Below are positions 52,708 to 62,063 of a stretch of 64,000 nucleotides of DNA, piece by piece (the first letter of the stretch is position 1; the number at the start of each line of letters is the position of its first letter). The DNA is taken from NCBI GenBank assembly GCA_018436725.1, contig JAHDKT010000066.1, positions 1 to 64,000 on the forward strand, given 5' to 3'. The notes beneath the pieces are model-generated. The model was not told the origin of the DNA, searched no databases, and worked only from the letters and a program-made list of their open reading frames with translations. The stretch is from Synergistaceae bacterium (GTDB lineage: Bacteria > Synergistota > Synergistia > Synergistales > Aminobacteriaceae). The position numbers and the translations under genes are program-made.

Positions 52708-53892
52708 CTAGTTCTGCCAGTTGAGCGCGAATCCCGCGAAGAGGGCGGCCCCCAGCGGGAAAGTCTCCTCGTCGAGGTCGAACTTCGGGTTATGGTGCGG
52801 GTAGACCTGCCCTTTCTCGGGGTTGCATCCGCCGTGGACGAAGAACGTCCCGGGGACCATTTCGAGGAAGTAGGCCACGTCTTCGCCGCCCATCGTCGGC
52901 TCGCCGATCTCCTTCACCTTCTCCGCTCCGGCCAGCCCCGCCGCGAAGGCCTGAAATTTGCGGGTGAAGTCGGCGTTGTTGATGAGCGCGGGAGGGCCCG
53001 CTTCGTAGGCCACTTCGGCGTCGCCGCGCATCCCCTCGGCGACGCGCGAGGCGACGGTGCGGATGCGCTCCTCCACGAAGGCGCGGGTCGTCGGGTTCAG
53101 CGTCCGGACGGTGCCTTCGATGACGCAGTTCTCCGCGATGATGTTGAACGCCCTGCCCCCTTCGATGCGGCCGATGGTGAGCACTGCGGAGTCGAGCGGC
53201 GAGAGTTCTCGGCTCAGGATGGTCTGCAGCTCCAGCACCGCCGTGGCGGTCATCGTGACGGGGTCGACGGCGAGATGCGGCGTCGCGCCGTGGCCGCCCT
53301 TCCCCTTGAAAGTGACGACGAAGCGGTCGACCGCCGCCATCATCGAGCCGAAGCGGACGCCGATCTCCCCCGGACCGATCTCTTTCCACAGGCAGCCCGT
53401 ATGCAGCCCGATGAGCGCGTCCACGTGCGGGTTCTCCATCACGCCGTCGTCGATCATCGCCTTGGCCCCTTGGACGTTCTCCTCGGCGGGCTGGAAGATG
53501 AACTTCACCGTTCCGGCAAGCTCGGCTTTGCTCGCCAGCAGCAGCTTCGCCGCGCTCAGCGCCATGGCGGCGTGCGCGTCGTGCCCGCAGGCGTGCATGA
53601 GGCCGTTCTTCGAGGCGAACGGCAGTCCCGTCTCCTCCTTGATCGGCAGGGCGTCGCAGTCGGCGCGGATCCCCAGCGTCTTTCCCGGCTTCTCCCCCTT
53701 CACCAGCGCGCTCACGCCCCACCCGCCGATATGCTCGCGGATGTCCTCCGCCCCCATCTTTTTCAGCTCCTGAACGATGTAGGCCGCCGTCTTCGGCGTC
53801 TCCAGCCCCAGCTCGGGAATTTCGTGCAGATGCCGCCGCCACCCCGTGATCTCTTCGGAAATCTTTTTCGCTTCTTCAAGTATGCGCTGCAT
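52708..53892 (-). CDS. M20D-family amidohydrolase (aminoacylase/carboxypeptidase type)
   Basis: A 394-residue metallohydrolase. It shows WRRHLHEIPELGLETPKTAA (about 20-39), IRADCDALPIKEETGLPFAS, HACGHDAHAAMALSAAKLLL (metal His-Asp), QPAEENVQGAKAMI (catalytic Glu) and a C-terminal MGGEDVAYFLEMVPGTFFVH. It removes acyl groups from amino acids or cleaves dipeptides. ATG 53892 (GGAGGGGAAAAT upstream) is the likely start. First gene of the peptide operon M20-OPT-P1 aminopeptidase. Confidence 0.92.
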   Translation of the reverse strand: MQRILEEAKKISEEITGWRRHLHEIPELGLETPKTAAYIVQELKKMGAEDIREHIGGWGVSALVKGEKPGKTLGIRADCDALPIKEETGLPFASKNGLMHACGHDAHAAMALSAAKLLLASKAELAGTVKFIFQPAEENVQGAKAMIDDGVMENPHVDALIGLHTGCLWKEIGPGEIGVRFGSMMAAVDRFVVTFKGKGGHGATPHLAVDPVTMTATAVLELQTILSRELSPLDSAVLTIGRIEGGRAFNIIAENCVIEGTVRTLNPTTRAFVEERIRTVASRVAEGMRGDAEVAYEAGPPALINNADFTRKFQAFAAGLAGAEKVKEIGEPTMGGEDVAYFLEMVPGTFFVHGGCNPEKGQVYPHHNPKFDLDEETFPLGAALFAGFALNWQN

Positions 53893-54240
53893 ATTTTCCC
53901 CTCCGTTTATGCGGAATGATTTCCGCTCCATTCTACAGCATGGAGGGATTTTTCTCTCGTGTCGGGAAATGTGCGCTTTATCGGCTCTTCTCGTCTACCG
54001 CGCTACGTGCGATAATTCTTTTGAAACATCCTCTTTCGTGCGGAAAATATTCGCGAGGCCGCACGACTGCCGCTCTTCAGGAGAAGGAGGCGGCGATGGG
54101 AACGCGGCGTACCCGGGCAAGCGCGCGATGCCGGCCCGCCGGATCCGCTCCATCGGGACGGTTGGGCGAGGACATGCGTCGCTTCGGAAGAATGAACCTG
54201 GAATGCTGGGTGTTCATCGGACTCGTACTAAGGGGGTTGT
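53893..54240. other. Divergent intergenic region
   Basis: No gene supported in these 348 bases between the minus-strand M20 gene and the plus-strand Synerg-CTERM gene. A GATAAT element at about 54008 has no good -35; no other site is convincing. Confidence 0.4.
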
Positions 54241-56025
54241 ATGATGCGCATGCCGTTTTTCCGCAACAAAGCGCTGTTCGCGTACCTGCTCGTTCTTTCT
54301 CTTGCCGCGCTTCTTGCGCCGGCGTCCTCCGCTTCGGCGGCGGGCGCGCCCGTTCCCAATCCGTTCCTTTCCTCGCCGCTGTACGGTATCACTCATTTCG
54401 ATCCCTCCCAGAGCGACTCCACACCGTACGGCCCGCCGCGAGAGACGTTCCATGTCGACCCGACCGAACAGCCGATAGTCTACGGCGGACCCATAAACAT
54501 CATCACGCTCGCCTCCACCGATCCCAAGTACATGTGGGCGGTGGGGCACGACCGGGTCAGCTACGTGAACAGAGCGGGTGGCGCGTGGAAGGTCGCGGCG
54601 ACGTTCGAAGCGCTCGCGGACGCCACGAACGGAGCGTTGCCTGCCATACCGGACGCAAAATTCAAGGAGTTCGGCGAGTCGTCCGCCGTCGGGAAGAGCG
54701 TGAGCGAAATGGACGCCTACCTCACGGAGATACTGGGGCCGAACTACAGTGCGCGCTTCGGCAACGGGGTCTATTCGGTCGTCGACCGCGATAACGTGCT
54801 CTACAGCAACTTCGGCAACAGCCTGTATGCCTTTGCGCTGAAGGATCCGGCGAAACCGTCCTCGGGCATCGTCGTGAAGCACAAAATAGCGAACGTGGTC
54901 GAGGATATCCAGGGGGGCGCGGCGTCCCGAACAGCTCCCCTCGCTCTTGGCCCCACGCGTCTTTTCGGGCTTTCCATGACCTACGACGGACGGCTCATTG
55001 TGACCTTCAGCAACGGCGTGTCGGTCATCGAGCGCGATTTGGACCTCGCCTCCAAGGTGTTCTACCGCTTCGGGGACGACGAGTACGTCAGCAACTCGAT
55101 CGCTGTGGACGAGAACAACGGAATGTACATCGCGAGCGACAAGCTGATGCGCAAGCTGGTCTGGACGGGAACGACGATCTCCGACAGGGAGGAGGACGGC
55201 GCATGGGCCAGCGCTTACGACGGCTCCGACGTGCTGCCTCCGATCATCAAGGTCGGCATGGGAACAGGGTCCACGCCCACGCTCATGGGATTCGGCGACG
55301 ACCCGGACAAGCTGGTGGTCATCACCGACGGCGCAAAACACATGAAGCTGGTGGCATTCTGGCGCGACGCAATCCCCGAGGGGTTCGTCCAGAAGCCGGG
55401 CGCGGCGTCGCGGCGCATCGCGGGGCAGATTCAGGCGACGTTCGGCCTGCCCGCTCCCCTTCCCGAGTGGCTCCAGTCGGAGCAGTCGGTGGTAGTCTCC
55501 GGGTACGGCGCCTTCGTCGTGAACAACTTGCCGACGACGGTCGATCCGGAGCTGCGGGCAGCGAGCAAGATACTCCAGGTTTCCGTCATGGGGCCGGGAT
55601 CTCCGGCGTCTCTGGGCGTCGAACGTTTTCAGTGGGAGCCTGCAACGGACGCATGGCGATCGGTCTGGAGCCGTCCGGACGTCTCCTCCACCAGCATGGT
55701 TCCGGTGCACAGCCAGTCCGCCTCGATGGCCCTCGTGAACGGCTACTACGAAGGAAGCGGCTGGGAGGTCGCCGGGCTCGACTGGAATACGGGCGAGACG
55801 GTCCACCGGACGGTCTTCGGACGGAAGAACCTGGGGAACGGCGCGTACGCCATCATCCAGTACCTGTCGAACGAGCACCTGCTCTTCAACTCCATCGTCG
55901 GGCCGTTCCTGGTCAAATTCGGCTCCGCGGGAGGAGGTTGCTCCGTCGGGGCGGCCGGGTTCGCATCCTCCGCGCTGCTGCTGATCGTCCCGCTCCTCCT
56001 TGCCGTCAAGGGGAAAAAGTGGTAA
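54241..56025 (+). CDS. Secreted protein with Synerg-CTERM-type C-terminal sorting signal
   Basis: A 594-residue exported protein of unknown role. The signal peptide (ALFAYLLVLSLAALLAPASS then ASAA) is at about 10-35. The middle has repeated strand-rich stretches (YMWAVGHDRVSYVNR, VYSVVDRDNVLYSNF, IAVDENNGMYIASDKLMRK), which suggest a beta-propeller-like body, an inference. The end AGGGCSVGAAGFASSALLLI then VPLLLAVKGKKW is a Gly-rich Cys motif, hydrophobic helix and basic tail, the form of the Synerg-CTERM signal, so it is likely processed and held at the cell surface. ATG 54241 or 54244 follows AAGGGGG. Terminator at 56040. Confidence 0.82.
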   Translation: MMRMPFFRNKALFAYLLVLSLAALLAPASSASAAGAPVPNPFLSSPLYGITHFDPSQSDSTPYGPPRETFHVDPTEQPIVYGGPINIITLASTDPKYMWAVGHDRVSYVNRAGGAWKVAATFEALADATNGALPAIPDAKFKEFGESSAVGKSVSEMDAYLTEILGPNYSARFGNGVYSVVDRDNVLYSNFGNSLYAFALKDPAKPSSGIVVKHKIANVVEDIQGGAASRTAPLALGPTRLFGLSMTYDGRLIVTFSNGVSVIERDLDLASKVFYRFGDDEYVSNSIAVDENNGMYIASDKLMRKLVWTGTTISDREEDGAWASAYDGSDVLPPIIKVGMGTGSTPTLMGFGDDPDKLVVITDGAKHMKLVAFWRDAIPEGFVQKPGAASRRIAGQIQATFGLPAPLPEWLQSEQSVVVSGYGAFVVNNLPTTVDPELRAASKILQVSVMGPGSPASLGVERFQWEPATDAWRSVWSRPDVSSTSMVPVHSQSASMALVNGYYEGSGWEVAGLDWNTGETVHRTVFGRKNLGNGAYAIIQYLSNEHLLFNSIVGPFLVKFGSAGGGCSVGAAGFASSALLLIVPLLLAVKGKKW

Positions 56026-56039
56026 GACTGTGTAGCAAA

Positions 56040-56090
56040 CCGTTGCATCGCGCCGTGAATGCGCGATGCAACGGTCTCTTGCTCGTTTTT
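56040..56090 (+). terminator. Intrinsic terminator after the Synerg-CTERM gene
   Basis: CCGTTGCATCGCGC (56040-56053) and GCGCGATGCAACGG (56061-56074) pair over 14 bases with a 7-base loop, then TCTCTTGCTCGTTTTT. Confidence 0.88.
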
Positions 56091-56127
56091 CGAAAGAGAA
56101 GCGAATTTTTCGAAGGAGGTCGTTGCA

Positions 56128-56547
56128 GTGCGCGATCCTGAAAAGACGGTGGGGAACCTGATCGACAAGTCGCCGGTGTCGCTGATCGGTTCTGTCGACG
56201 AAGAGGGGTTTCCCAATACCAAGGCGATGCTCCCTCCCCGAAAGAGAGAAGGGATCAAGCGCCTCTATTTCACGACGAATACGTCCTCCATGCGCGTGCG
56301 GCAGTACGGGGCGAATCCGAAGGCGTGCGTCTACTTCTTCGACAAGCGCTTTTTCAGAGGCGTCATGCTGAAGGGGACGATGGAGGTGCTGCACGATACG
56401 GAAACGAAAGAGGCGATCTGGCGCGACGGCGATACGATGTACTATCCGGGAGGGGTGACGGACCCCGATTACTGCGTCTTGAGATTCACGGCGGAGAGTT
56501 TCCGGTTTTACAGCGATTTCAAGTCCGCGAGTCGCCCGATAGAATGA
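56128..56547 (+). CDS. Pyridoxamine 5'-phosphate oxidase-like flavin-binding protein
   Basis: A 139-residue split-barrel protein of the PNPOx-like group (general stress protein 26 type). It has SLIGSVDEEGFPNTKAMLPP, LYFTTNTSSMRVRQYGANPK and ACVYFFDKRFFRGVMLKGTM, which bind FMN or F420 in relatives. Real PdxH residues for pyridoxamine phosphate are not evident, so a different flavin-linked reduction is more likely. GTG 56128 is used: GAAGGAGG lies eight bases upstream. Confidence 0.85.
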   Translation: MRDPEKTVGNLIDKSPVSLIGSVDEEGFPNTKAMLPPRKREGIKRLYFTTNTSSMRVRQYGANPKACVYFFDKRFFRGVMLKGTMEVLHDTETKEAIWRDGDTMYYPGGVTDPDYCVLRFTAESFRFYSDFKSASRPIE

Positions 56548-56593
56548 ATTTCGGAAGCGGCGTCGATCAAGATCACCGAAGGGAGGCGGAAAC

Positions 56594-58114
56594 ATGCTTG
56601 AAGCGGTGGATATGTCGGTGAAGATGAAGAAGAAGGAGTACAAAGCGGCCTTCGACGAGCTGGCGCCGAAGCTCGGGGAGCTGCAGCGCACGGCCAAGGA
56701 GAAGGGTGTGCCGGTGGTTCTCGTGGTCGAAGGGTGGGAGGGGTCGAACAAGGGGAGCCTTGTCAACCAGCTTCTCCAGGCGCTCGACCCCCGCGGCTAC
56801 CTCTTCATCGCGCCTCCCGGGCGCGGCGAGGAGCGCTACCCCTTCCTGATTCCGTATTGGGAGATCACGCCGCCCGCGGGAAAGATGACGATCCTCGCGG
56901 GAAGCTGGTACCGCGAGGTACTCCGCCGCAGGCTGGAGAAGGGAGAGCACGCCAAGGACTATTCCGGCGTCTTCCGCGACATCTGCGCCTTCGAGCGGCA
57001 TCTGGCCGACAGCGGCACGGTGGTGCTCAAGTTCTTCTGCCACATGGAGAAGAAGGAGCAGAAGAAGCGCCTTGAAGCGCGCGCCGCCGATCCCGATCTC
57101 TCCTGGTCGGTGAGCGAGCGCGACTGGCTGGAGAACAGGGAGTACGACTCGTTCCTCTTCTGCGCGGAGGAGATGCTCTCCTTCACGGGGACCGAGTACG
57201 CCCCGTGGACCGTGGTCGCGGCGGGGAGTTTCGAGTTCGCCGCGTGGAAGATCCTCTCCACGGTCGAGCGTGTGCTTCGGGAGAGGCTCTCCGGGGAGGA
57301 GTGGCCCGCGACCGGCGGCGTCCTCGGGGGCGTGGAGTACGAGAAGAGCGCGGCGCTGTCGACGACGGAGCCGGACGGCGACCTGAGCGCCAAGGAGTAC
57401 GAAAAACAGCTCGCCGCCTTGCAGAGCGAGCTGAAGTCGCTGGAGATCCGCGTCTTCCGCGAATCGCTGCCCGTAATCCTCCTCTTCGAGGGGGTGGACG
57501 CGGCCGGAAAGGGCGGGGCGATCCGCAGGATCACCGAGGCGCTCTACCCTATGAACTACACCGTCCACCCGGTGGGCGCGCCGAACGACCTCGAACGCAG
57601 CCACCACTACATGTGGCGCTTCTGGAAGGATTTTCCGCGATTCGGGCACATCGCCGTCTTCGACAGGAGCTGGTACGGACGCGTCCTCGTCGAGCGCGTC
57701 GAGGGGTTCTGCTCCCCCGCGGAGTGGCATCGGGCCTACCGCGAGATCAACGAGACGGAGCGCCACCTGACGGATTTCGGCACGCTGCTGCTCAAGTTCT
57801 GGCTCCAGATCGACCAGGAGGAGCAGCTTCGCCGCTTCGAGAGCCGTCACGACGACCCCTTCCGCGCCTGGAAGCTGACGGACGAGGACTGGCGCAACCG
57901 CGAGAAGTGGGACGACTACCAGAAGGCCGCCGGGGAGATGCTGGTGCGCACCGGCACGCCCTACGCTCCGTGGACCGTCGTGGCGACGAACTCGAAGAGA
58001 TTGGCGCGCATCAAGATACTGACCACGGTGACGGAAGGCATCCACAAAGCGCTGGAAGGGCGCGCGGATCGGGTATCCGGCGAGCTGCGGAATACGAAAC
58101 GAAAGAAGGCATAG
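56594..58114 (+). CDS. pap: Polyphosphate:AMP phosphotransferase (two-domain PPK2, class II)
   Basis: A 506-residue tandem PPK2 enzyme that makes ADP from AMP and polyphosphate. The first domain (about 10-235) has a degenerate P-loop, EGWEGSNKGSLVN, and GSWYREVLRRR; the second (about 270-500) has the canonical loop EGVDAAGKGGAIRRITEAL (near 296-314), FDRSWYGRVLVERVEGF and WYGRV lid residues. One inactive and one active domain is standard for this class. GGGAGG lies upstream of ATG 56594. It helps recycle AMP when energy is limiting. The ABC genes start six bases after its end. Confidence 0.92.
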   Translation: MLEAVDMSVKMKKKEYKAAFDELAPKLGELQRTAKEKGVPVVLVVEGWEGSNKGSLVNQLLQALDPRGYLFIAPPGRGEERYPFLIPYWEITPPAGKMTILAGSWYREVLRRRLEKGEHAKDYSGVFRDICAFERHLADSGTVVLKFFCHMEKKEQKKRLEARAADPDLSWSVSERDWLENREYDSFLFCAEEMLSFTGTEYAPWTVVAAGSFEFAAWKILSTVERVLRERLSGEEWPATGGVLGGVEYEKSAALSTTEPDGDLSAKEYEKQLAALQSELKSLEIRVFRESLPVILLFEGVDAAGKGGAIRRITEALYPMNYTVHPVGAPNDLERSHHYMWRFWKDFPRFGHIAVFDRSWYGRVLVERVEGFCSPAEWHRAYREINETERHLTDFGTLLLKFWLQIDQEEQLRRFESRHDDPFRAWKLTDEDWRNREKWDDYQKAAGEMLVRTGTPYAPWTVVATNSKRLARIKILTTVTEGIHKALEGRADRVSGELRNTKRKKA

Positions 58115-58119
58115 AACGA

Positions 58120-58908
58120 GTGCATACGGAGTCGGCTCTCTCCTTTACGAACGTCGCTTTTTCCTACGGAGGCGACCCTGTTCTGCGGGACGTTTCCTTT
58201 TCCGTCCCGGAGGGCGAATTTCTTGTGATCATGGGGCCGAACGGCGGGGGGAAGACCACCCTGCTGAAGCTCGCGCTCGGACTGCTCTCCCCCGATTCGG
58301 GGACGGTGCTGATCCACGGGAAGGCCCCCGGCGAGGACCGGAGCGCGGCGGGGTACGTGCCGCAGGATGCGGGGCGCAACCGCGACTTCCCCATCACCGC
58401 GCTGGAGGCGGTGCTCCACGGGCGTCTCGGCAGGTCGAAGGGGTTATTCTACAGCGCGGAGGATACGACGGCGGCGCGCGAGGCGCTTGAACGGATGGGG
58501 GTGGAGTCTCTGGCCTCCCGGCCGATGGGCGAACTCTCGCAGGGGCAGCGGCAGCGGGTGCTGATCGCGCGGGCGCTGGCCTCGGAGCCGAAGGTGCTGC
58601 TGCTCGACGAACCGCTGGCGAGCATCGACCCGGAGACGCGCGACATGCTGCTGAAGGAGCTGGCCGCGCTTCGTGCCCGGATGACGGTGATCATGGTGAG
58701 CCACGACATCTCCGCCATTCCGGGGCGCGCCACGGCCGTGGCGTGCGTCAACCGGAGCGTCTTCTACCACGACTCGGGGGAGATTCTCCCGGGCATGTTC
58801 GAGAAGGCCTGGGGGACGTGCCCCGTGGAGCTGGTGGCGCACGGCATCCCGCACAGGGTGCTCGCCGCCCACTCTCACGATCATACCGAGGGCTGCGCCC
58901 ATGATTGA
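58120..58908 (+). CDS. Zn/Mn-type ABC transporter ATPase
   Basis: A 262-residue ATPase like ZnuC/MntB. Walker A GPNGGGKTT (39-47), Q-loop VPQD (80-83), signature LSQGQ (139-143), Walker B VLLLDEP (159-165) and the H-loop MVSHDISAIP are all intact. The tail is His- and Asp-rich (HSHDHTEGCAHD), which could bind metal. GTG 58120 is the likely start. It overlaps the permease gene by eight bases. No substrate-binding protein gene is present next to the pair. Confidence 0.93.
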   Translation: MHTESALSFTNVAFSYGGDPVLRDVSFSVPEGEFLVIMGPNGGGKTTLLKLALGLLSPDSGTVLIHGKAPGEDRSAAGYVPQDAGRNRDFPITALEAVLHGRLGRSKGLFYSAEDTTAAREALERMGVESLASRPMGELSQGQRQRVLIARALASEPKVLLLDEPLASIDPETRDMLLKELAALRARMTVIMVSHDISAIPGRATAVACVNRSVFYHDSGEILPGMFEKAWGTCPVELVAHGIPHRVLAAHSHDHTEGCAHD

Positions 58909-59701
58909 GCTGCTCCAGTTCGAGTTCATGCGGAACGCCCTCTGGGCGGCTTTACTGTGCAGCGGGCTCTGCGGCATCCTGGGGACCATGGTGGTGGTGA
59001 AACGCTACGTCATCCTCGCGGGGGGCGTAGCGCACGCGGCGTACGGCGGAGTGGGCATCGCGCTCTACCTCGGGATTTCGCCGCAGCTCGGGGCCGTGGG
59101 CTTCTCGTTGGCCCTGTCGCTGCTGATGGCGCACGTGATGCTGAAGCGCGAGGCGCGCGCGGACGCCATCATCGGCGTGCTCTGGGCGGCGGGGATGGCG
59201 GCCGGCGTGATCTTCGCCGACCTCACTCCGGAGTACGGCGCCGACCTGATGAGTTATCTCTTCGGCAGCATTCTCGCGGTGGCGAGGGTCGACCTCTTCA
59301 TGATGGCCGGTCTGCTGGCGGCGACGCTCGTCCTCGGATTCGTCTGGCGCAGGCAGATCGCAGCCTTCTCGTTCGACGAGGACTTCGCCCGCACCCGGGG
59401 CGTCCCCGTCACGCTCCTCCATTTCGGCGTGGTGGTGGTGCTCTCGATGGCCGTGGTGCTCGTCATCCGCATCGTCGGGCTGATTCTGGTCATCGCGCTG
59501 CTGACCATCCCCCCCTCCGTGGCGGAAAAGTTCTCCCGCTCGCTCTGGTCGATGATGGGCATTTCGTGCGTGCTGAGCGCGCTCTTCTCCATCGCCGGGC
59601 TCGCCCTCGCCGTGCGCTTCAACCTGACCGCGGGCGCGGTGATCATCGCGGTGGCCTCGGCGATCTATCTGGTATCGCTGCTGTTGCCGGGGAGGCGGTA
59701 A
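58901..59701 (+). CDS. Zn/Mn-type ABC transporter permease (ABC-3 family)
   Basis: A 266-residue permease with about eight helices. The opening QFEFMRNALWAALLCSGLCG, MVVVKRYVILAGGVAHAAYG (start of the channel), VRIVGLILVIALLTIPPSVA-like RIVGLILVIALLTIPPSVAE, and SIAGLALAVRFNLTAGAVII fit the ZnuB/MntC family. It starts inside the ATPase gene, so the two are coupled. The metal cannot be told from sequence. A binding protein must be encoded elsewhere. Confidence 0.93.
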   Translation: MIELLQFEFMRNALWAALLCSGLCGILGTMVVVKRYVILAGGVAHAAYGGVGIALYLGISPQLGAVGFSLALSLLMAHVMLKREARADAIIGVLWAAGMAAGVIFADLTPEYGADLMSYLFGSILAVARVDLFMMAGLLAATLVLGFVWRRQIAAFSFDEDFARTRGVPVTLLHFGVVVVLSMAVVLVIRIVGLILVIALLTIPPSVAEKFSRSLWSMMGISCVLSALFSIAGLALAVRFNLTAGAVIIAVASAIYLVSLLLPGRR

Positions 59702-59726
59702 CTCCCCTCCTCCGGTCTTCGTACAT

Positions 59727-59763
59727 CGGAGGGAAAACGCCGAAGTCCGACGCTTTCCCTCCG
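59727..59763. terminator. Hairpin between convergent permease and subtilase genes
   Basis: CGGAGGGAAA (59727-59736) and TTTCCCTCCG (59754-59763) with inner CG pairs; T-tract weak on either strand. Confidence 0.6.
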
Positions 59764-59770
59764 GTCATTC

Positions 59771-61924
59771 TCATTTCCCGAGTTTCTTCATCAGCATGGC
59801 GAGCGGCGCAAGAAGAACGAGCGCCGCCGGATGGAAGGCGCCTCCCGCGCACCCCGAGCTGCTCCTTTCGGACGTCTCGCCCACCGCGAAGAGCGCCGCG
59901 ACGATGTCGCCGTCGCTCGCCCCGTCGACGTCGCCGACGCCACCGTCCTTGATCGCCACCGCGATGCGGCAGTTCGGCCCTATCGTCTCTTCGCTGCCGA
60001 GGGCTCTGCGAAGATGCTTGCCGTCCGGCAGGAACTCCACTTCAACCACGGCGAATCGCGCGTCGGTCAGATTTTCGAATGTGAAGACCTGCGTGAACTC
60101 CTCGACGCTGTCCGCCCTCCGTACTTTAATGATCCGAAGGCTTGCCGCGCTCTTTCCGAAGAAGGCGTCGGGGATCGGGAAGAAGGCGATGGCGGTGGTC
60201 TTGACGTCGGCTGCGGAGGAGACGGCCGCGTCTTCTCCGACGGCTCCGCTGAAGACGGCGAGGACCGCGGTCGGCGCGTTCTCGGGGATGCTCGGCCCGG
60301 AGAGCAGGTGTTTCGCCCGCGCCACCGCCTCCGCGCTCAGATAGACGTGCCCGGAGTCGTCCGCATCCAGAAGCGCGGCAAGCTCCCCCGAGATCGCTTC
60401 GGGAAGGGCGAGGTCCTTCTTCAGCGCCGCGTGCAGCAGTCCCCGCTCACGCTCCGGAGTCGCGCTCAGCGGCACGTCCACCCGGAAGGGGACGGCGTTC
60501 GTCGGAACACTCTCTCCGGGGAGCGGCGCGTCCCCCGCGATGACGGGCCGCGAGGACGGGCGGACGCTCTCCGGCGCGGCGGCGGAGGCTTTCGCGGCGA
60601 CGGCCGCCTTGAGATCGAGAGAGCCTCCCGTTGCGACAGCCGCTGAAAGGCCGGACGTTTTCGCGACGTTTTTGAGGAGACGCGCCTTGATCTGCCCCGC
60701 GCTCTCGTCGGGATACGCGGCGGCCAGAAGCGCGGCCGCTCCGGCGACGTACGGCGTCGCCATCGAGGTGCCGTTCCAGCTCGCGTACTTCTTGCCGGGA
60801 AGCGTGCTTAAAATGGCCGAGCCGGGAGCGGCAAGGTGGACGTAGTCCGGGCTGTAGTTGGAGAAGTCGGAGCGAGTTCCGTCCGACGCGATCGCGGCCA
60901 CGGTGATGGTGTTGGCGAACCGGAAGCATGCGGGGTACGGAAGTTGTTTTCCGTAGTCGGTTTTCGGGTGGTCGGGGTCGGAGCCGGGACCGCCGGGGTT
61001 GTCGATGTCCTGGTATTCGTTCCCCGCAGCGATCACGACCAGAACTCCGGCGTCCGAGAGCGCCTTGATCGCCGCGCCGTAGGGGTTCTTCTCCTGGTCC
61101 TTGATCGGTTCCTCCCAGTCGCCGATGGAGATGTTCACCACCCTGATGTTCAGTCCGCGCCTCTTCTGCGCGAGCACGTAGTTCATCGCCTCTATGGAGA
61201 CGCTGTCGGCGGTTTTGCCGTCCTTTCCAAAGACCTGGAGGGCGAGAAGGCCGACGTCCCAGTTTACGCCGGTCACGCCGACGCCGTTGTTCCCCGCCGC
61301 GCCGATGCTCCCGGCGACGTGCGTTCCGTGCCCGTCGGTGTCCATCGGCCGGTTGTGCTTTCCGACGAAATCCCATCCGACGTTGCCGTCCTTGTCGCGT
61401 CCCATGTTGTCGGCGAGGTCCGGGTGTTCGTAGTCGATCCCGGTGTCGATCACCGCCACGAAGACCTCGCTGCTGCCCGTGGAGATCTCCCACGCGTCGG
61501 GAGCGCCGATCTTCTCCATCCCCCACAGCTCGCCGTATCGCGGGTCGTTCGGCGTCTTCAAGGCTCTCCTGAGGCGATTCGGCGCCGCGCCGAGGACTCC
61601 GGGCGTTTTCTCAAGCGAGGCCAGCAGCTCGGCGGTGCTCTTCCCCTCCGCTCTCATGTGGACGATGAACCGCCCGTCCTCGTCCGCGAGCGCGCCGTAC
61701 GTGCGCGCTACGAGCGCACCGACGGACGAGGCGACAGAGTTCGCGGAGGCCGCAAGCGCCGATTCGAAGGCCATCGACCCTCTGCCCGCGCCGGCCGCCG
61801 CGTTTTCCAGCAGGACGAGCGCCTCCCCCTCGACATACTCCCCCCTCGCCGCATTTTCCGCGAACGCGGATCCTGCGCACACGAACAGAACCAGAACAAG
61901 CGCGACAACACGATGCTTTCTCAT
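59771..61924 (-). CDS. Secreted subtilase (S8) with Synerg-CTERM-type C-terminal signal
   Basis: A 717-residue exported serine protease. Signal peptide MRKHRVVALVLVLFVCAGSA then FAEN; an I9-like propeptide region to about 125; catalytic Asp160 (VIDTGIDYEHPD), His199 (DGHGTHVAGS), Asn301 (AAGNEYQD) and Ser386 (NGTSMATP) are all present. A long C-terminal region (about 450-680) is not recognised. The end SSSGCAGGAFHPAALVLLAP then LAMLMKKLGK has the Cys-Gly, hydrophobic, basic form of Synerg-CTERM. So it is probably displayed at the surface as a proteolytic enzyme, fitting protein-fermenting life. ATG 61924 preceded by GGGGGAT. Confidence 0.92.
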   Translation of the reverse strand: MRKHRVVALVLVLFVCAGSAFAENAARGEYVEGEALVLLENAAAGAGRGSMAFESALAASANSVASSVGALVARTYGALADEDGRFIVHMRAEGKSTAELLASLEKTPGVLGAAPNRLRRALKTPNDPRYGELWGMEKIGAPDAWEISTGSSEVFVAVIDTGIDYEHPDLADNMGRDKDGNVGWDFVGKHNRPMDTDGHGTHVAGSIGAAGNNGVGVTGVNWDVGLLALQVFGKDGKTADSVSIEAMNYVLAQKRRGLNIRVVNISIGDWEEPIKDQEKNPYGAAIKALSDAGVLVVIAAGNEYQDIDNPGGPGSDPDHPKTDYGKQLPYPACFRFANTITVAAIASDGTRSDFSNYSPDYVHLAAPGSAILSTLPGKKYASWNGTSMATPYVAGAAALLAAAYPDESAGQIKARLLKNVAKTSGLSAAVATGGSLDLKAAVAAKASAAAPESVRPSSRPVIAGDAPLPGESVPTNAVPFRVDVPLSATPERERGLLHAALKKDLALPEAISGELAALLDADDSGHVYLSAEAVARAKHLLSGPSIPENAPTAVLAVFSGAVGEDAAVSSAADVKTTAIAFFPIPDAFFGKSAASLRIIKVRRADSVEEFTQVFTFENLTDARFAVVEVEFLPDGKHLRRALGSEETIGPNCRIAVAIKDGGVGDVDGASDGDIVAALFAVGETSERSSSGCAGGAFHPAALVLLAPLAMLMKKLGK

Positions 61925-61992
61925 AAGACATCCCCCTTCGATTCGTTCGACTCCGGATGAAGTCGCGTACCCTCTCCCCCGATCGGACAAAT

Positions 61993-62043
61993 ATACCATC
62001 TGCGGAATCCGGCGTCTGCCTTTCCGAATTCCGCGGATGGTAT
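61993..62043 (-). terminator. Inverted repeat after the TRAP permease gene
   Basis: ATACCATCTGCGGAAT and ATTCCGCGGATGGTAT pair over 16 bases (one G-T), 21 bases beyond the stop of the minus-strand TRAP gene and before the subtilase start. It may end the TRAP transcript. Minus-strand tail is ATTTGTCC. Confidence 0.6.
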
Positions 62044-62063
62044 CTCGCGTGGTTTTTTGCGTA

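Noticed and set aside
57205-58119. Apparent N-terminal fusion in front of the ABC ATPase
   Set aside because: It is a shifted frame of the PPK2 gene; GTG 58120 begins the ATPase.
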